Positions 29,374 through 41,199 of a DNA stretch of 64,000 bases are shown here, piece after piece. Below the pieces are notes generated by a model. That model did no database searches, was not told the DNA's origin, and worked only from the letters and a program-made list of their open reading frames with translations. Each line of letters opens with the position of its first letter. The first letter of the stretch is position 1. The translations under genes were made by a program, and so were the position numbers. Origin of the DNA: Chrysophaeum taylorii. Its lineage: Eukaryota; Sar; Pelagophyceae; Pelagomonadales; Pelagomonadaceae. Where the stretch lies: NCBI GenBank assembly GCA_029834535.1, contig JAQMWT010000480.1, forward strand, positions 1 through 64,000, written 5' to 3'.

Positions 29374-30675
29374 CACAGCTTTCCAAAACGCGTCGGCGTT
29401 GGCGTGTCAGCCTGAGGTTTTTGGGCGAAACGCTGACAGGGACAAGAAAAAGGACTACAAACCCACCCACATCCTTCATGCTCCCCACACACACCCCCCC
29501 CTCTTAGCAGTCGACATTTAAAGACAAGAAAAAGGAAAACGATGAGGGTAAGCGTTGGAGATTTTTTTCCCCCGCGTCTGCCGCGTATTTCGTGAGTCAA
29601 CGACGGTTGTACTTGCAGAGACAGGGTCGGATAAGAAAGTTCGTACGAGCCGTTAACTATGTTTCAGTTTGTAATAAGACATACTCAACGGATCGCTGAG
29701 CTATGTTCATTTGTACTCAAGCAGTATGTGCCGCCACGCCGCGAGATCGTCGCGATGGAACTAGTCCGTTGAGACCATGCCTCATCCCTTTCCTCCTCCT
29801 TCCTTCTTCTTGTCCCTTCCCTCTTCTTCTTCCTCCCCGCGATAGCGTGCGCATTCGGCCTTCTTGTTCGCTAGTTCAAAACACCCCCTACCTGACCCTC
29901 CGAAGATCTACCCTAGGTGCCTTGTCTGTCTTTTTGCCAGTGTAAAAACTAGCAGATAAATGCTCGTCTGTGAACGTACAATCCCCGCTAGTCGCACGTG
30001 GTGAGGCGGGTGGTTCCTCTTTGCTCCAAGACCGCCCGCCCGTGTTCTCTCTTACCGCCCTCAGCCACGTTGCTGCCTCGGGCATCCCCACTCAGGCCGC
30101 CCGCGCCCAGCATGACGTCACACTTCTTCGCACATACGTCCGGCGGCAGCACGCGTACGACTTGCGGGCGGGCCCCATCTTCTCTTCGCCTGCCCCGCGG
30201 CTCGGCGATGACGCCGACTAGGCCTCGGGGTACACACCCGCCTCTTAGGCTCCACTCACGTAGTCACACGATGCCACTCACGTAGTCACACACCTTCCCA
30301 GGCCGTTGAACAGCCTGCGTGCATTTTCACACTCTCCACCACTCCCTTTTTGAGCACTTGCCACACTTCTCTGGAGCACTAGCGCAGATCCTAGTAAGGT
30401 GGGATCCTCCAAAGAAGAAAAAAAGCATGTGGGTGTGGCGGTCTCTGTCGTGCACAAGACTGACTCGGAGGAAAGCGCGTAAGTCGAGCGACACGATTGC
30501 ATGACGAGTCCAGGGTACCGCAAGAGCCCAGTGGAGGCATATGGCGCTGGAAGAGGGCATGGCCACCGTTGATATAGAGTCGTACAGGAAAAAAGGTGGT
30601 TCTGGGAGTGCGACCTCGCCGTCGCCCGGGTAAAATTTGACGACAGGGTAAAAGGACATCTTAGCGGCGGCGAAG
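29374..30675. other. Intergenic with Helitron-related remnants
   Basis: No gene recognised. 29459-29526 is almost identical to 47374-47437 (CACCCACATCCTTCATGCTCCCC... to AGTCGACATTTAAAGAC). 30080-30240, read on the minus strand, matches 2280-2440 of unit B (CGGGGCAGGCGAAGAG, GACGTATGTGCGA). These are remnants of the longer 5' segment of the Helitron-like family. ACTCACGTAGTCACAC is tandemly repeated at about 30255-30296. Confidence 0.5.
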
Positions 30676-32086
30676 CTAGGCGGAACTAGCTCTCGTGAAG
30701 CATGCCCCGGCCGCGCACTGGTTACCAAGGGTTTTCTGAACCTGAATGGTGGCGTACTCGACGCCACCCTCTTGCGAAACGGCGTGCGCGTCGGCGAGTA
30801 CGTCGTCGATCGTCCTCTCCGAGGTGGGATCGACGCCAATGTGGACGGTGAGGATGCAGCGTCCCGGAGTAAGTTCCCAGACGTGGAGGTCGTGGACGTC
30901 GCAGACAGCGTCGATTTTGCACATCTGGGTCTGGAGGTATTTGACGTCGATGTGCTCGGGCGCCCCTTGGAGAAGGAGGATGATGGTGCGCTGGAGCATC
31001 GAGAAGGTGGTAGCGAGGACGATGATCGCAAAGATGAGCGTGCAGATGGGGTCGGCGACCTGGAAGTTGGGCACGGCCCAAATTAAGACACCGGCGACGA
31101 TGACGCCGAGCGATTGGAGGAGATCGCCGAGGACGTGCAAGTACGCTGCATCAAGGTTCAAGTTTGGCAACTTTGGGAGGGTGAACAGCGGCTTTGCCTG
31201 GTGTTTCGCCTCGTCGTTTGTTGCGACCGCGCAGTAGTTCCCGCCCGCTGATTGAGTCAGTTTGCTAGCTTCCGTGTCACCCCGTCGGTGGTGGTGGTGG
31301 TCGTCGTCGTGATCGTCGTGATGGTCGTGATGGTCGTGATGGTCGTGATGGTCGTGATGGTCGTGACGGTCGTGATGGTCGTGATGGTGCACCTCGTGGT
31401 CGTGGTCGTGGTCACCCTGCTCCTCGTCGCACAATCCGCCGTCGTCCGACGTGGGGACTAGTTCCTGCGACATTTCCTCGTGGGACCGGAAACTGTGCCC
31501 GTGACTATGGCTGTGGGAAAGCGCATGGCTACCCCCACCCATATCGTGGCCGCCTAAGACCCGCTCCAACACGAGGTTCATGACGACCCCGAGCGCGCCG
31601 AGCAAGACCATCATTTCTCCTGCGACGCCGCGAGTTAAGGAGCGCAGGGGCTCTCGTACCGTTGACAGGTTCCGCCTCGCCCCTGAAGTAGCGCTTAATT
31701 CTTCGGAAAGCTTCTCCCACGAGCAAGCCAGTCAATAGCCAGATGCTCAACGTCGACCAGAGCGCCGCGAGAACCCCAACTCGGTCGTGGCCAAACGTCA
31801 TCGTGTTCGTGGCGCCTTTTTCAGATAAATACACGGCCACCAGGGACACCTACACTGGGCATGAGGTCCGGATGTCTGCAACGCTTACGCCAAACGACGC
31901 CGCGTCAGTCATCATGTGGGCCGCGTCACCTGCGATCCGGGTCACGCGGAAACGCACAACGATATACGCGCCTAACATTGCCAACGACCCGGCGATCCAG
32001 CCGGTGATCGCTTCGACCACCATGAAGGCGAACGTCAGGCATAGCGCTAGCGCGAGCGACCGCTTCACTCCGGTGTCGACGACCAT
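30676..32086 (-). CDS. Cation diffusion facilitator zinc transporter (ZnT/SLC30-type)
   Basis: Exons 31972-32086, 31889-31929, 31660-31849 and 30676-31619; 429 aa. Six membrane spans are expected. The HxxxD metal sites of CDF helices II and V are present (DAAHMMTDAAS and LHVLGDLLQS). A His/Asp-rich cytosolic loop of about 45 residues (HHDHHDRHDHHDHH...) lies between spans IV and V, as in vacuolar/vesicular ZnT transporters, and a C-terminal ferredoxin-like domain has CDVHDLHVWELTPGRCIL. It would export Zn2+ from the cytosol into compartments by proton antiport. The first intron (31930-31971, 42 nt) has a GC donor; it contains no stop and is a multiple of three, so it could instead be a 14-residue insertion. 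The other introns (39 and 40 nt) are GT-AG. Confidence 0.88.
31288..31398 (+). repeat. Trinucleotide/9-bp repeat encoding the His-Asp loop
   Basis: Tandem GTGATGGTC units on the plus strand encode the His/Asp-rich loop of the CDF transporter on the minus strand. Such repeats change length easily, so loop length may vary between strains. Confidence 0.7.
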
Positions 32087-32445
32087 ACAAAGTCTCCAAG
32101 CGCGAACAACGCGCGTTGTCTCGCTAAACCTTACGATAACTCGCCAGTTCCTCCCCTAATAATTGTCCGAGAAACCTACATTTGGGATTTTACAGCATTG
32201 TAGGCTCAACGTCAAATTAGCCCTCTCCCCTCCTAAAGGCCCTTAGGTCTAAGTCTTAACTTTAAGGATAAGCAATTATTGGAATCAATACGAATAAACA
32301 ACTTATTAAAATCTAACAGCTTCAAATTCCATTACTCTTGATGGGGATCAACAGCTTCAAATCCAACACTACTCTGTACTGCCAACGTTGATGGGATTTG
32401 GTCACGGTCGTCCGTCTGTTTGAAGCCACGGGTTTAGAAGTAACT
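32087..32445. other. AT-rich intergenic sequence
   Basis: Region upstream of the CDF transporter; no open frame of interest. The second half contains CAACAGCTTCAAAT repeats (about 32321 and 32348). Confidence 0.35.
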
Positions 32446-32805
32446 TAACTAACTAACTAACTAACTAACTAACTTCAGACCTCACCCGAGCATGGGAGGG
32501 AGCCAGGCCGGACCGACAGGAGCCAGTCCGGAATCACGGGTCTGTAGACGAGGGGCGCCGCAAGGTGGGTCGGCGGAGAGTGATCATCAGACTTGTCGCC
32601 ATGCGGCGCGGAGACCGCGATGTGACTGACAACCAACTCGTCGATAACCTTCCGTCTGCGCCCCCCGGCCATACCCCGCCCCACTGCGAACGTTCCGGCT
32701 ACCAACCGGACCGCCTGGGAGGCGAACAGGTGCCAACCTAAAACGGGAGGGCGGATGCGCTCGCAAGGCTCAGGATTCTTGAGGCTCCGTCCTCCATTGC
32801 AACCC
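32446..32805 (-). mobile_element. LINE 3'-end fragment with (TTAG)n tail, copy 1
   Basis: Read on the minus strand, the copy ends GAGGTCTGAAG followed by about seven TTAG repeats (32473-32446). Its body resembles 52339-52710 on the plus strand (GGTTGCAATGGAGGACGG...; GGCCTGGCTCCCATGCTCGGG). Only the extreme 3' part is present, as expected of 5'-truncated non-LTR elements. It lies directly downstream of copy 2. Confidence 0.55.
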
Positions 32806-33190
32806 CATAGTAACTTATAACTAACTTCAGACCTCACCCGAGCATGGGAGCCAGGCCGGACCGGTAGGAGCCGGTCCAGAATCACAGAGGAAAATCACAC
32901 AGTTGGGGTAGAGGCAAGGGAGTGAGTACGTGATGATGGCGGACCGCCACTGCGCGCGGTCTTTTGCGAGGTCGTGGCACGAGTTTAAGGGGATGTCGCA
33001 TTTCCGGAGCGGCTTGGCGAGCGTCCTCCCGTACGTCATCTGCGGAGCCCCCGGTGGGGGCTTGGAGCGGACCCAAGACGAGAGCATCTTGCGACGGAGT
33101 CGGGAGAAGGGCATGCGGGCGAGGCGACCGGCGACCGGCCCAGCGGAGCTGGCGGCGCGTGATGAGTAAACTCAAAGGATAACAGACGGA
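32806..33190 (-). mobile_element. LINE 3'-end fragment, copy 2 (RT C-terminal tail)
   Basis: The minus strand at about 33110-32827 encodes PQMTYGRTLAKPLRK, SCHDLAKDRAQWRSAI and CVIFLCDSGPAP...PAWLPCSGEV followed by a stop. The G.P..TY.RTL..........LA.DR..WR pattern is the familiar C-terminal end of non-LTR retrotransposon reverse-transcriptase ORFs. The 3' tail (CTGAAGTTAGTTATAAG) is a shortened TTAG run. A self-complementary GGACCGG...CCGGTCC sits near the stop. 5'-truncated fossil. Confidence 0.6.
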
Positions 33191-34286
33191 GCATGCGCTG
33201 AATAAAAGCAGCTTAGATTGGCGGAAGTCCGAGCGTCGAGCGGAAAGGAGAACAGTGGTGAGTACAAGGAGGACGAGGCGCAATCCGATTATAGGGGGCG
33301 ACCAAGCGCTAGCCTCACCGTCCGGGCGCCCGGCGGTTAGCCGCGAGCGGATGTATATCCGTAGAACTTTGAAATATGGCTCACGCGGAGAGTACCGATG
33401 AGGCGAAAAAGGCGGCCGCCAATCAACGCCGTGCGGAGCAGCAACGCGAGCGTCGTGCTAAGGCAAGCAAAATACAAACGCGAAAGTGGTGTTAGCGGGG
33501 CAGCAACGCCAGCATCGTGCTAAGACAAGCGAAGCTGATAAGCGGGCGCGAAAAGGGGGGCCGCGAAGCAGCGCCGGTACCGCCGAAAATGGCCGTAGAA
33601 CATTTTTCCAGCGCAGCTCGCTTTTGCCATCACCGACTTCATGGTCCAGCGCCGCAAGTTCGTCATCAACCTCGCGCACCACTCCAAGGATTCGTACGCG
33701 AAGGGCTCCAGTTGCGTCAAAAAGACCCGCGCGCTCTTGTCGATAACAACCAACCTCAACCACGACGACTTCTTGCCAGCATTCATTCGTGCGACGGTTT
33801 GGCACGGCGCAGCCTGGTCGAGGCTATTTAGTATTCACCGACCAGCCAACATTTGGTGGTGTCTGCAGCCTGGAACTTGCTGGACTCCCCGCGCGTCGGT
33901 TCGGCCTTATAATATGACGCCCTTTGCTTGCTTGCTCGCACGGATTTGGCAGCAGTTAATACTTTAGACCGCGAGCGAGCAATATACGGTCACTGCGTAG
34001 CTTCGGAGGGGCACTCGTCGGTCGGCCGTTCGCAAAGTTAATCTTCGCCTTGGGGGCAGCAGCAGCCCGGATGGTATTGTCTTGCAGACTAGAACAGACA
34101 TTCTGAGATTATAACAACAACAACAACAACAGATCTCCAAGCGGGAGCGACGCGGAGCGAGGTAGTCGCAAGAAGTTTTTCCTTACACCGCATCCGCGAT
34201 TTTTTCGGCATCGCGCGCCTCTTCCGGCAGGTAGGTGGTGTTGGTCACTTGGCGCCACCTGAGCACTGTCGCGTAAGCCACGAGAG
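33191..34286. other. Unresolved repeat-like interval with coding-like scraps
   Basis: A short open frame at 33376-33495 (MAHAESTDEAKKAAANQ...) is Lys/Gln/Arg-rich. Its GCAGCAACGCGAGCGTCGTGC part is duplicated 63 bp downstream (about 33437-33467 and 33500-33530). The plus strand at about 33610-33835 reads ITDFMVQRRKFVINLAHHS... and looks like a real but broken coding fragment of unknown family. An (ACA)n run lies at about 34114-34131. No confident gene. Confidence 0.35.
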
Positions 34287-37200
34287 TCACGACGTTTGTC
34301 CCGCGCACATGTTCTCCATGGCCTTGGTGTTTATGATCGGCGGCGTGATAGAGTTCTCACATGATATTGTACCACCGGTGTCGTCGTCGTCGGTGACGTC
34401 ATCGGAGAACGGTTCCTCGGTCGCACGATCCTGAAGAGACTCGCCGCGCGGTCGAGGCGGAGGAGGACGAGGGTCGCCGGGCCTGCGACGGGGGTCGCGG
34501 AAAAACAGCAGTACCAAACGCACCTTTCGGGGTCGTCAACTCCGACTCGGGCGATACGTTCGTCGCGGCGATCAGCGTTCGAACAACAGATGATAATGGG
34601 CATCCGCGACGAGGAGTTGTTCTTGGCTTCGTCGGCGACACGACTCGTCGTCGTCGTCGTCGGACGACGCTCCTCCGCCGTGGAAAGCAGGTCGTCGGTC
34701 TCGTTGGGGTTATGCGCGGCGTCGCCCAAGGCCGTGGCGGACGCGACAGAGGAGGTGTCGGTCACGTTATCCTTGATGTCTTTGTCGGTGATTCTCAAGG
34801 ATTGCGCGTAGATGGACGCGTCGAAGAAGGCCGCGAACTCGGGGAATTCGACTCGGGTATTGTCTTTGATCGAGCGCGCGTTTTGAGCGAAGAAGGGTCC
34901 GCACTCGCGCGATACGTCGGCCTCGATGCCCTCTTCGAAGTTGCCGCCGCGCACCCCGAGCGCCAACAGGTCGAAGAGGAGACGCGCCTCGAGCTTCCGA
35001 ATCCCGAAAGGACCTCGGTCGAGGCGCGTGCGACGGACGAGCGTCCGGAGCTGCGGCCACACGAGCGGGGGCGAAATGTGTTCTTCGACGTTGACGATGC
35101 GCTCGTCGAGTCCCTTGAAACGGACAAACATCGTCTCGAGGACCGCGTCTCTCGCCGTCTGGTTGAGCGTCAAGCCGCTCGCGACGCCAAAGTCGATCGC
35201 GTTGCCCTCTTCGGTCGAGAGGCGCCACAACGCGTAGGCGAGGAACTCGGGAAAATCGAAACCAAAGCGTTCGACCTCGCGCAGGTCACCGGGCGCGTGG
35301 CGAAGCGAGCCTTTGGGTTGGGCGTGGTCGGCGTTGTGCACCACGTAGTACCCTTTGCGAGTCACCGACACGGCATCGATGATCGCCTTAGCCTCCTCCG
35401 ACGTCAGCACGTTGCCCTGGGACTTGTAGTGGAACTGCAGGTCGTCGGTTGAGACGAGTTCGTCCTGGTCCTTGTCGAGGAGGCGGAACGTCGTGCGCAG
35501 ATACCCGAGCTGAAATCGTGTCAAGACGTCCGCGATCTCGCCGGGCTCGGCCACGATGGCGTCCTTTTCGCTCGCGTCGTTCGACTCCAATTTGCGCGGC
35601 GCCGGACCGGCGTCGCGAGCGCCTGAGAGTGCAACCGTCGTTGCGCTTTTGTTCTCCTCTCGCGACGACGAAGAAAATGGCGACGCCTCCTCCCCGGCGG
35701 GCGGTTTTGGCGCGAGGCGCGCGTCGTCGTCGTCGGAAGCGTCGACACCGCCACCGCCGGGGAGCCTGTCGTCTAGGAGGGATTCCAGGCGGTCGATACG
35801 GTCGATGACCGAGGCGCGTTGTCTGCGACCCACTCCTTGACGCGTGTTGCCGAGAGCGTAGTGCACGAGTGCGGTTGCCTTGGAATAGGCCGAAGCGCGC
35901 TGCGTCGACGGACTGTTCGCGCTTCGCGTCCCTCGATGCGAGTAGTAACCGCCGAAGAAGGTTCGAGGCGACTCCGCCCCTCGGGCGGTCGCGGGTGCCG
36001 TCCCCTTGTTGATGCATTCTTGCGCGTTGTTGAGCTCGCGATCGGCGAACTCGAGGATTGCTCGCGCTCGTCGCTTCTTGCGGTCGCGGTCGCGGCGTTT
36101 CCGGATTTTCTCGCGCGCGCGGCGCCAGATGGCATCCGAGATGGGGTTTTCGCGCCACTTCTTGACGTTCCACGTGACGAGCGAGGGATTCGACACCAAG
36201 ATCCACATGAGGTGGAGCGTGCGCCACGCCAACGCGACGCGCGCGCGCTGTGCCTTGGCGAGCGCCTCGGGGTCTTCCATGATGACGCGTTCGAAGAGGT
36301 CGGGCAAATTACGCGCGCCGTTGGCGGCGTCGAGGACCCTCGACGGCGCGACGATGTCGAACGTGAGGACGTGCTCGGCACAGGTGCGTCGCGCGTACGG
36401 CTCGGACGCCGACGAGAGGATGAGGCGCGACGACCCGCACAAGAGTGGATTGTCGTGGCGCTCGGTAAGCATGACGGCCGAGGCGAAGCTGTTGTAGCCG
36501 ATGTCGAGCCACCCGATTCTACCACCGAAGATCGTCCAGTCGATACGGATCGTGTTCGCCGTGGCGATGAGGTAGATGAGCGTGATGCGGATGACGCCGC
36601 CGAACAACCCTGTCACGAGTTTCCACATGCCGATCAAGAAATCCCACATGTCAAAGCAAGAGCGATGGATGATATAGGTTCGGTCGGCGATGAACGCGTT
36701 GAGGTAGAACCAGTCGATACAGTACACGACGGGGTAGATGAAGACCCACGAGCCGACGTGCGTGACGACGATGTTCCCCGCGTAACTCACGGCGCCGGGG
36801 AAGAGGCTGATCCCGACTACGACGAAGAGAATGAGGACGGTCATGATCGAGATGATAAGCATGTTGGAGACGGCGTTTCCCACAAAAGCAACCGCGTAGG
36901 GTGCGGACGGAGCCGTCATGATGATCCAAAACCACTCGCTCCTCGACGCGGGCTCCTGCATCGACTCGTCAAAGATGAGGTCCATGTCGTCGATCATGCC
37001 CGTCTCGCGGAACCGGTGCGTCGTCTCGCGGTACCTCGCCATTATCATGAGGAGCGAGTAGTTCATCAGGATGAACGCCACGACCGCGCCGAACAATCCG
37101 GCTTGGAAGACGTTCGAGGACGCGCGCCGTGCGAGCCCGACCCAGTGGTTGAGGACGTCCCTGTAGTCCTCCACGTATCCGTAGTACCTGTCGAAGTATT

Positions 37201-39577
37201 CGAGGATGATATTGGCCAGCTGCCTGCTTGCATCCTGCTCGAACAAACTGATGGCAACCAACGTGACGTTTGTCGCCTGGCTTACTGCTTTGGCGATCGT
37301 CTCGTTGAGGGCCCGGAGGGGGTCGGTCACGTTGAGCTCCGCCGCCGAATCCTCGATTGCCGTGACGACCGTCTCCGACACCGATTCGACGACCGAGTCG
37401 GCGACACTATCGAGCTCCGAGTCGACTTGTGCCGTAAGCGACTCGAGCAGCTCTTCGGATGCCTCGAACGTCCGATTCCCGTCGGTGAGGTAGGACCTGA
37501 GAAGCTCGTCGACGTCGTCGATCGTGTCCTCGAGCCAGCCGAGCCTGCGGTCGATGTACTTCTCGAGCGCGTACGCGCCGTACGCGAGGCCCGCCGTCGC
37601 GGCCACCGCGAGGAGCCAGCCCATGACGACCGACATCAAGAGCCTCGCGTTGGCATCGTAGGTTCGATTTCTCACGCGTTCCTGCCACTCGACTTCAACC
37701 TTTTCGCACAAGTGAAGCCGCTTGAGCCGCATCGCGCGTTTCTGGGCGGGCGTCAACACCTTGCCACCAAAGTACGCGTTGTTCGTCGGCGGGGCCCACA
37801 ACCCGCCAAATATGTCGTTCGTGATGGTGCGCGCCGTCCGCTGTGCCATGCGCGCTGCACTCTGCCGCTCGGAGTCCTCAAGTACGGGTTTCCTCATGGC
37901 TTCGCCGAGTAGTCGCATCGCGCCGCGGATCCCCCCCCTCGTCTCGTCCAAGTTCTTGCTGCTAGACGAATTCAACGATCTTGGCATTTCGCTTTGACGC
38001 GATGCCACCGCCGTGGGAGCGGCCCCAAAGCGACGCTTCTCGTACTCCAACACGAGGTCGTGCGCCTGGAAGCGGCCCTCGCACGCGCCAGGCGGGTGGA
38101 GCATAGCGGCCAGCAACGCGCGCTGGTCGGCTTCGCGGAACACATACTCTGGCGCGAACCGGCGTTCGAGCATGGCGAAGCGGAAGTTGCGCGCCGCTGT
38201 TCTGGCTCGTCGAATGATGCGTTCCTTGCGCACCTCGCGGCGGCGCCTCGCCTCGGCGCGACGCGCGCGGGATTCGCGCTGCGCCTCGGTCAGGAGTCCG
38301 TCGTCGTCCGACGTCGACGACAACAACCTGCTTTTCTTCTTCTTCTTCTGCGTCGCCGTATTCGTCTTCTTCAGAGGAAGGCAGGAATCGCACGAGTTGG
38401 TGACAATCTCGGCGTTCTTGATCTCGGCCTCCATATGCCGCGCCCCCGGCGAGGTCCCACCGACCGCGCCGATTTGGCGTTGCTGATCGTCGTGAGACGC
38501 GATCGACCTAAATATCTCGATGTCGTGCACGCCGAGTACGAGCTCGATCGTGATGATGTAGACGAACGTTCCCACGAGAATCATGTCGCACAGGGTCAAA
38601 ATGAGGGTGCCGATCGTGTGGATGATGAACTTCGTCTTGCGGTTCAAGGTGGAAGGGTCGAGGTCGAACTGCGTGAGACGCATGTCCCTCAAAACGCAAA
38701 CGTAGAGCGCGATCATCCCGAGGATGAGCCACTGCCAGTTGCGCAGTCGGACGGCGAGCGCGCGGTTGAATGTCGCGTTGTTGGCCTTGCTGATCAGCGC
38801 GATAAATATAATTTCGATCAAAACGTCGATGTAAAAGTCGTAGAAGAGCGACTCCTGGCGCTCGACGTTGAAGCCTCTGCGAATCCCGACGCGGATCTTC
38901 CACTCCCACGGATGGTAGTCATTTTTCTTGACGCCAACTGCGAGTAAGTAGACGCCGCGAAAGAAAATTCTCGTGATCAACACGGCGGGGAGGTATTTTG
39001 AAAAGTGGACGTTCCGAAGCAGTTGCCAGAAATGCGCGTACCGCTCAAAAACGAAATCGCCGACGATCGTCACCTCGTGCAACGCCCTCGAGACGGAGAC
39101 TTGCTGCCAGATGTGGTCTAACGTGCCCTTGTTCTTCCACCATTTGACGACCTCGTGGTGGGGATCCTCGGTGTCCTCGTGGTTCATCGTGGGGGCGTCG
39201 GCATTTTTGGGAGTCTTGACCGCCGAGAACCTGACGCGCGATTGCTTCCGCGACGTGTCGCCGCTAGAAACCGTTCTCTCATCGACCACGACGCTCTCCG
39301 CGTCGGTCTCCCCATCTTCGCTGTCCCCCGCACTCTGATCCGAGACGGACGCAGTGCTCTCGCCCCGATAATCGCGTCCCCAGAAAAACGATGTCGAGAA
39401 CAACGATAGCCCCTGGTCCTCATCCGCTGCGCTACTCCGGCGGACGGCGAGGCCCTTGACAGAGTTCTCCCGCCGAAGCCGCAACAGCTCGCGCGGTGCC
39501 ATCACCCCACTCGTCGCGGGCCGGCCTCGATGGCGCGGGGGACCAAACGACGTGCCAGGTGCGAACGGCGAGGCCAT
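34287..39577 (-). CDS. Large polytopic membrane protein with EF-hand region (unknown function)
   Basis: Exons 34524-39577 and 34287-34482 (41-nt intron) give 1,749 aa. ATG 39577 has a good context (AAGATGG); the open frame upstream lacks an ATG start. Hydrophobic segments occur in two groups: near residues 190-360 (YLPAVLITRIFFRGVYLL, FYIDVLIEIIFIALI, WLILGMIALYVCVL, FIIHTIGTLILTLCDMIL) and about 640-1010 (VVMGWLLAVAATAGLAYGAY, VFQAGLFGAVVAFILMNYSLLMI, SNMLIISIMTVLILFVVVGISLF, VFIYPVVYCIDWFYL, GGVIRITLIYLI). An EF-hand-like helix-loop-helix (TFRLLDKDQDELVSTDDLQFHY) lies around residue 1370. Lys/Arg-rich linkers are cytosolic-looking. It may be a calcium-responsive channel or scaffold, but I recognise no family; stramenopile-specific is my guess. 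Confidence 0.85.
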
Positions 39578-40142
39578 CTTGCCGCGGCGAACCTGGCGTT
39601 TTTTGGAAAACCCGACCGATCGATGACCCCAGTATGCGATGATGTAAAGGCAGAAAGAATCCACGGTATCTTCACTATACCGTCGACCAACGTCACTACT
39701 CAACGGCTTTGTGCGTGTTGCCACTTGCAGACATCCTTTCGAGAGGCCCGAGAATCAATCCAATCTTCTTCAATCCTCACAGTTGCTGCTGCTGGGCCTC
39801 AAGTCGTCCGTCCCGCAGATGGAACGTCGCTTGCGCACGTACATCAGCATTCGCTTTCAAGAACGAAAGAAATGAGCTTAGACGGACGGCGTCCACGGCC
39901 TAGACGCACATGTCGTCGATCCCTTCTCTCCGAGCCTGCCACCCTATACTTCGAACATCACAACCCTGGGAGGCGCTATTCAAGGCGGGCGCGCGCGAGC
40001 GACGCACCGCAGAGGTTAATGATAATGATAATATAAAAAGATGGGCTCGACGACGACGACGAACCAAGCCCCCCTCGGGAGACGTGACGCCGCGCTGCGC
40101 CACAGTCCGGCCTGCTCTCGAGACGAAGAAGAATGGTGCGCG
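39578..40142. other. Intergenic between two minus-strand genes
   Basis: Promoter and 5' UTR of the large membrane protein and 3' UTR of the DUF3611 gene. No other gene seen. Confidence 0.4.
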
Positions 40143-41142
40143 TTACCAGGTGCGCGAGCGCGCCAGGAGATAGAGGGAGGCGACGAGACCTACAGGAATT
40201 GAAGAAGAAGAAGAATACAGTGGTCAAGTCCGGAGAAGCTCGCGCGGTAGGGTGTTCTACATATTTCGCATAAAGTAGCTCACCCGAGAGGTGCGAGCAC
40301 ATCGTGTTGGTGTTGGCTTGCACGACGAAAATGTCGAGCGCCGTGACCTGCGGGAGAGAGTGAGGCGCGCGTGCTAGGGTCGGTCGGTCGCACCGGGCCG
40401 ATGGAGGCGGGCATAGTGCCCGCGGGCGCCGAGAGCTGCGCGAGGGCGCCGGGCGTGAGGAGGAGCTTGGCGATGAGGCCGCCGACGACTTGCTCGGCAG
40501 AGATGAGGGTGACGGCCATGCCGCTGAGGTTGAGGATAACCCCAAACCTGAGCGCGTTTTTTACCTTCTCGAGCGGGAGCGTCTCGCGGCGCGCCAGGCG
40601 AGTGTACTGCCAGCACCAGACGACGGAGAAGAAGGCGGCCACGAGGCCGAGGCTCGAGAAGAGGAATGCGGTGGTCAGCAGGGAGTTGTCGAGGGTGGGT
40701 CTCGTCGGGGAAACGAGGCGCGAAAACGCGAGGACCACGCCCGAGACGACGCTCAGCACGAATTGGAACCACCAGCACCTATTTGTATCTCGGAGGGCGC
40801 GTCGCGCGGAAAAAGAAGACAGACGCACACCCAGCCTACTCGGAAGAGCGCGCGCGAGCGACGCTTCAACGCTTCGGGAGAGGACGGCGACGACGAGATC
40901 TCGGTTCCCGCCGATTGGATAGCCTTGGCGGCGGCGTCGATGGCCTCGCTGAGCCCGCCATCGTCCTCTTTTGTCGCCGCCGCCGCCGCATTGCCCGCGG
41001 GCGTCGAGAAGGGGCGCAAAAGGACTCGCCGGTGCTGCAGCCTCGTCGACGGCACCGAGAACGCCGCCGCCGTCGATGAAGACAACTGCACCGCGGCCAA
41101 GTAGAAGAAGAACGGGGCGCACATCATCAACATCATCATCAT
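40143..41142 (-). CDS. Plastid-targeted DUF3611 membrane protein
   Basis: Exons 40829-41142, 40394-40778, 40284-40347 and 40143-40189 (introns 50, 46 and 94 nt); 269 aa, all phases consistent. The N-terminus (MMMMLMMCAPFFFYLAAVQLSSSTAAA|FSVPST) is a signal peptide followed by an A|F junction and a Ser/Thr/Arg-rich stretch, the bipartite plastid-targeting signal of algae with red secondary plastids. The mature part matches the DUF3611 family of plant and cyanobacterial plastid/thylakoid proteins: FRVGWVCWWFQFVLSVVSGVVL, VKNALRFGVILNLSGM, VTALDIFVVQANTNTMCSHLSGLVASLYLL. About four membrane spans. Function unknown; probably in the thylakoid or inner plastid membrane. Confidence 0.82.
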
Positions 41143-41199
41143 GTCGCGGAGGGTGTTAGGGTAAGCGTGATGATTATTATTGACTCGCAGGACCAAAAA

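Noticed and set aside
35819-37912. 697-codon plus-strand open frame
   Set aside because: It is antisense to the large membrane protein, whose hydrophobic segments and splice sites are coherent. The frame is rich in Arg/Asp/Val/His as expected of an antisense GC-rich shadow.
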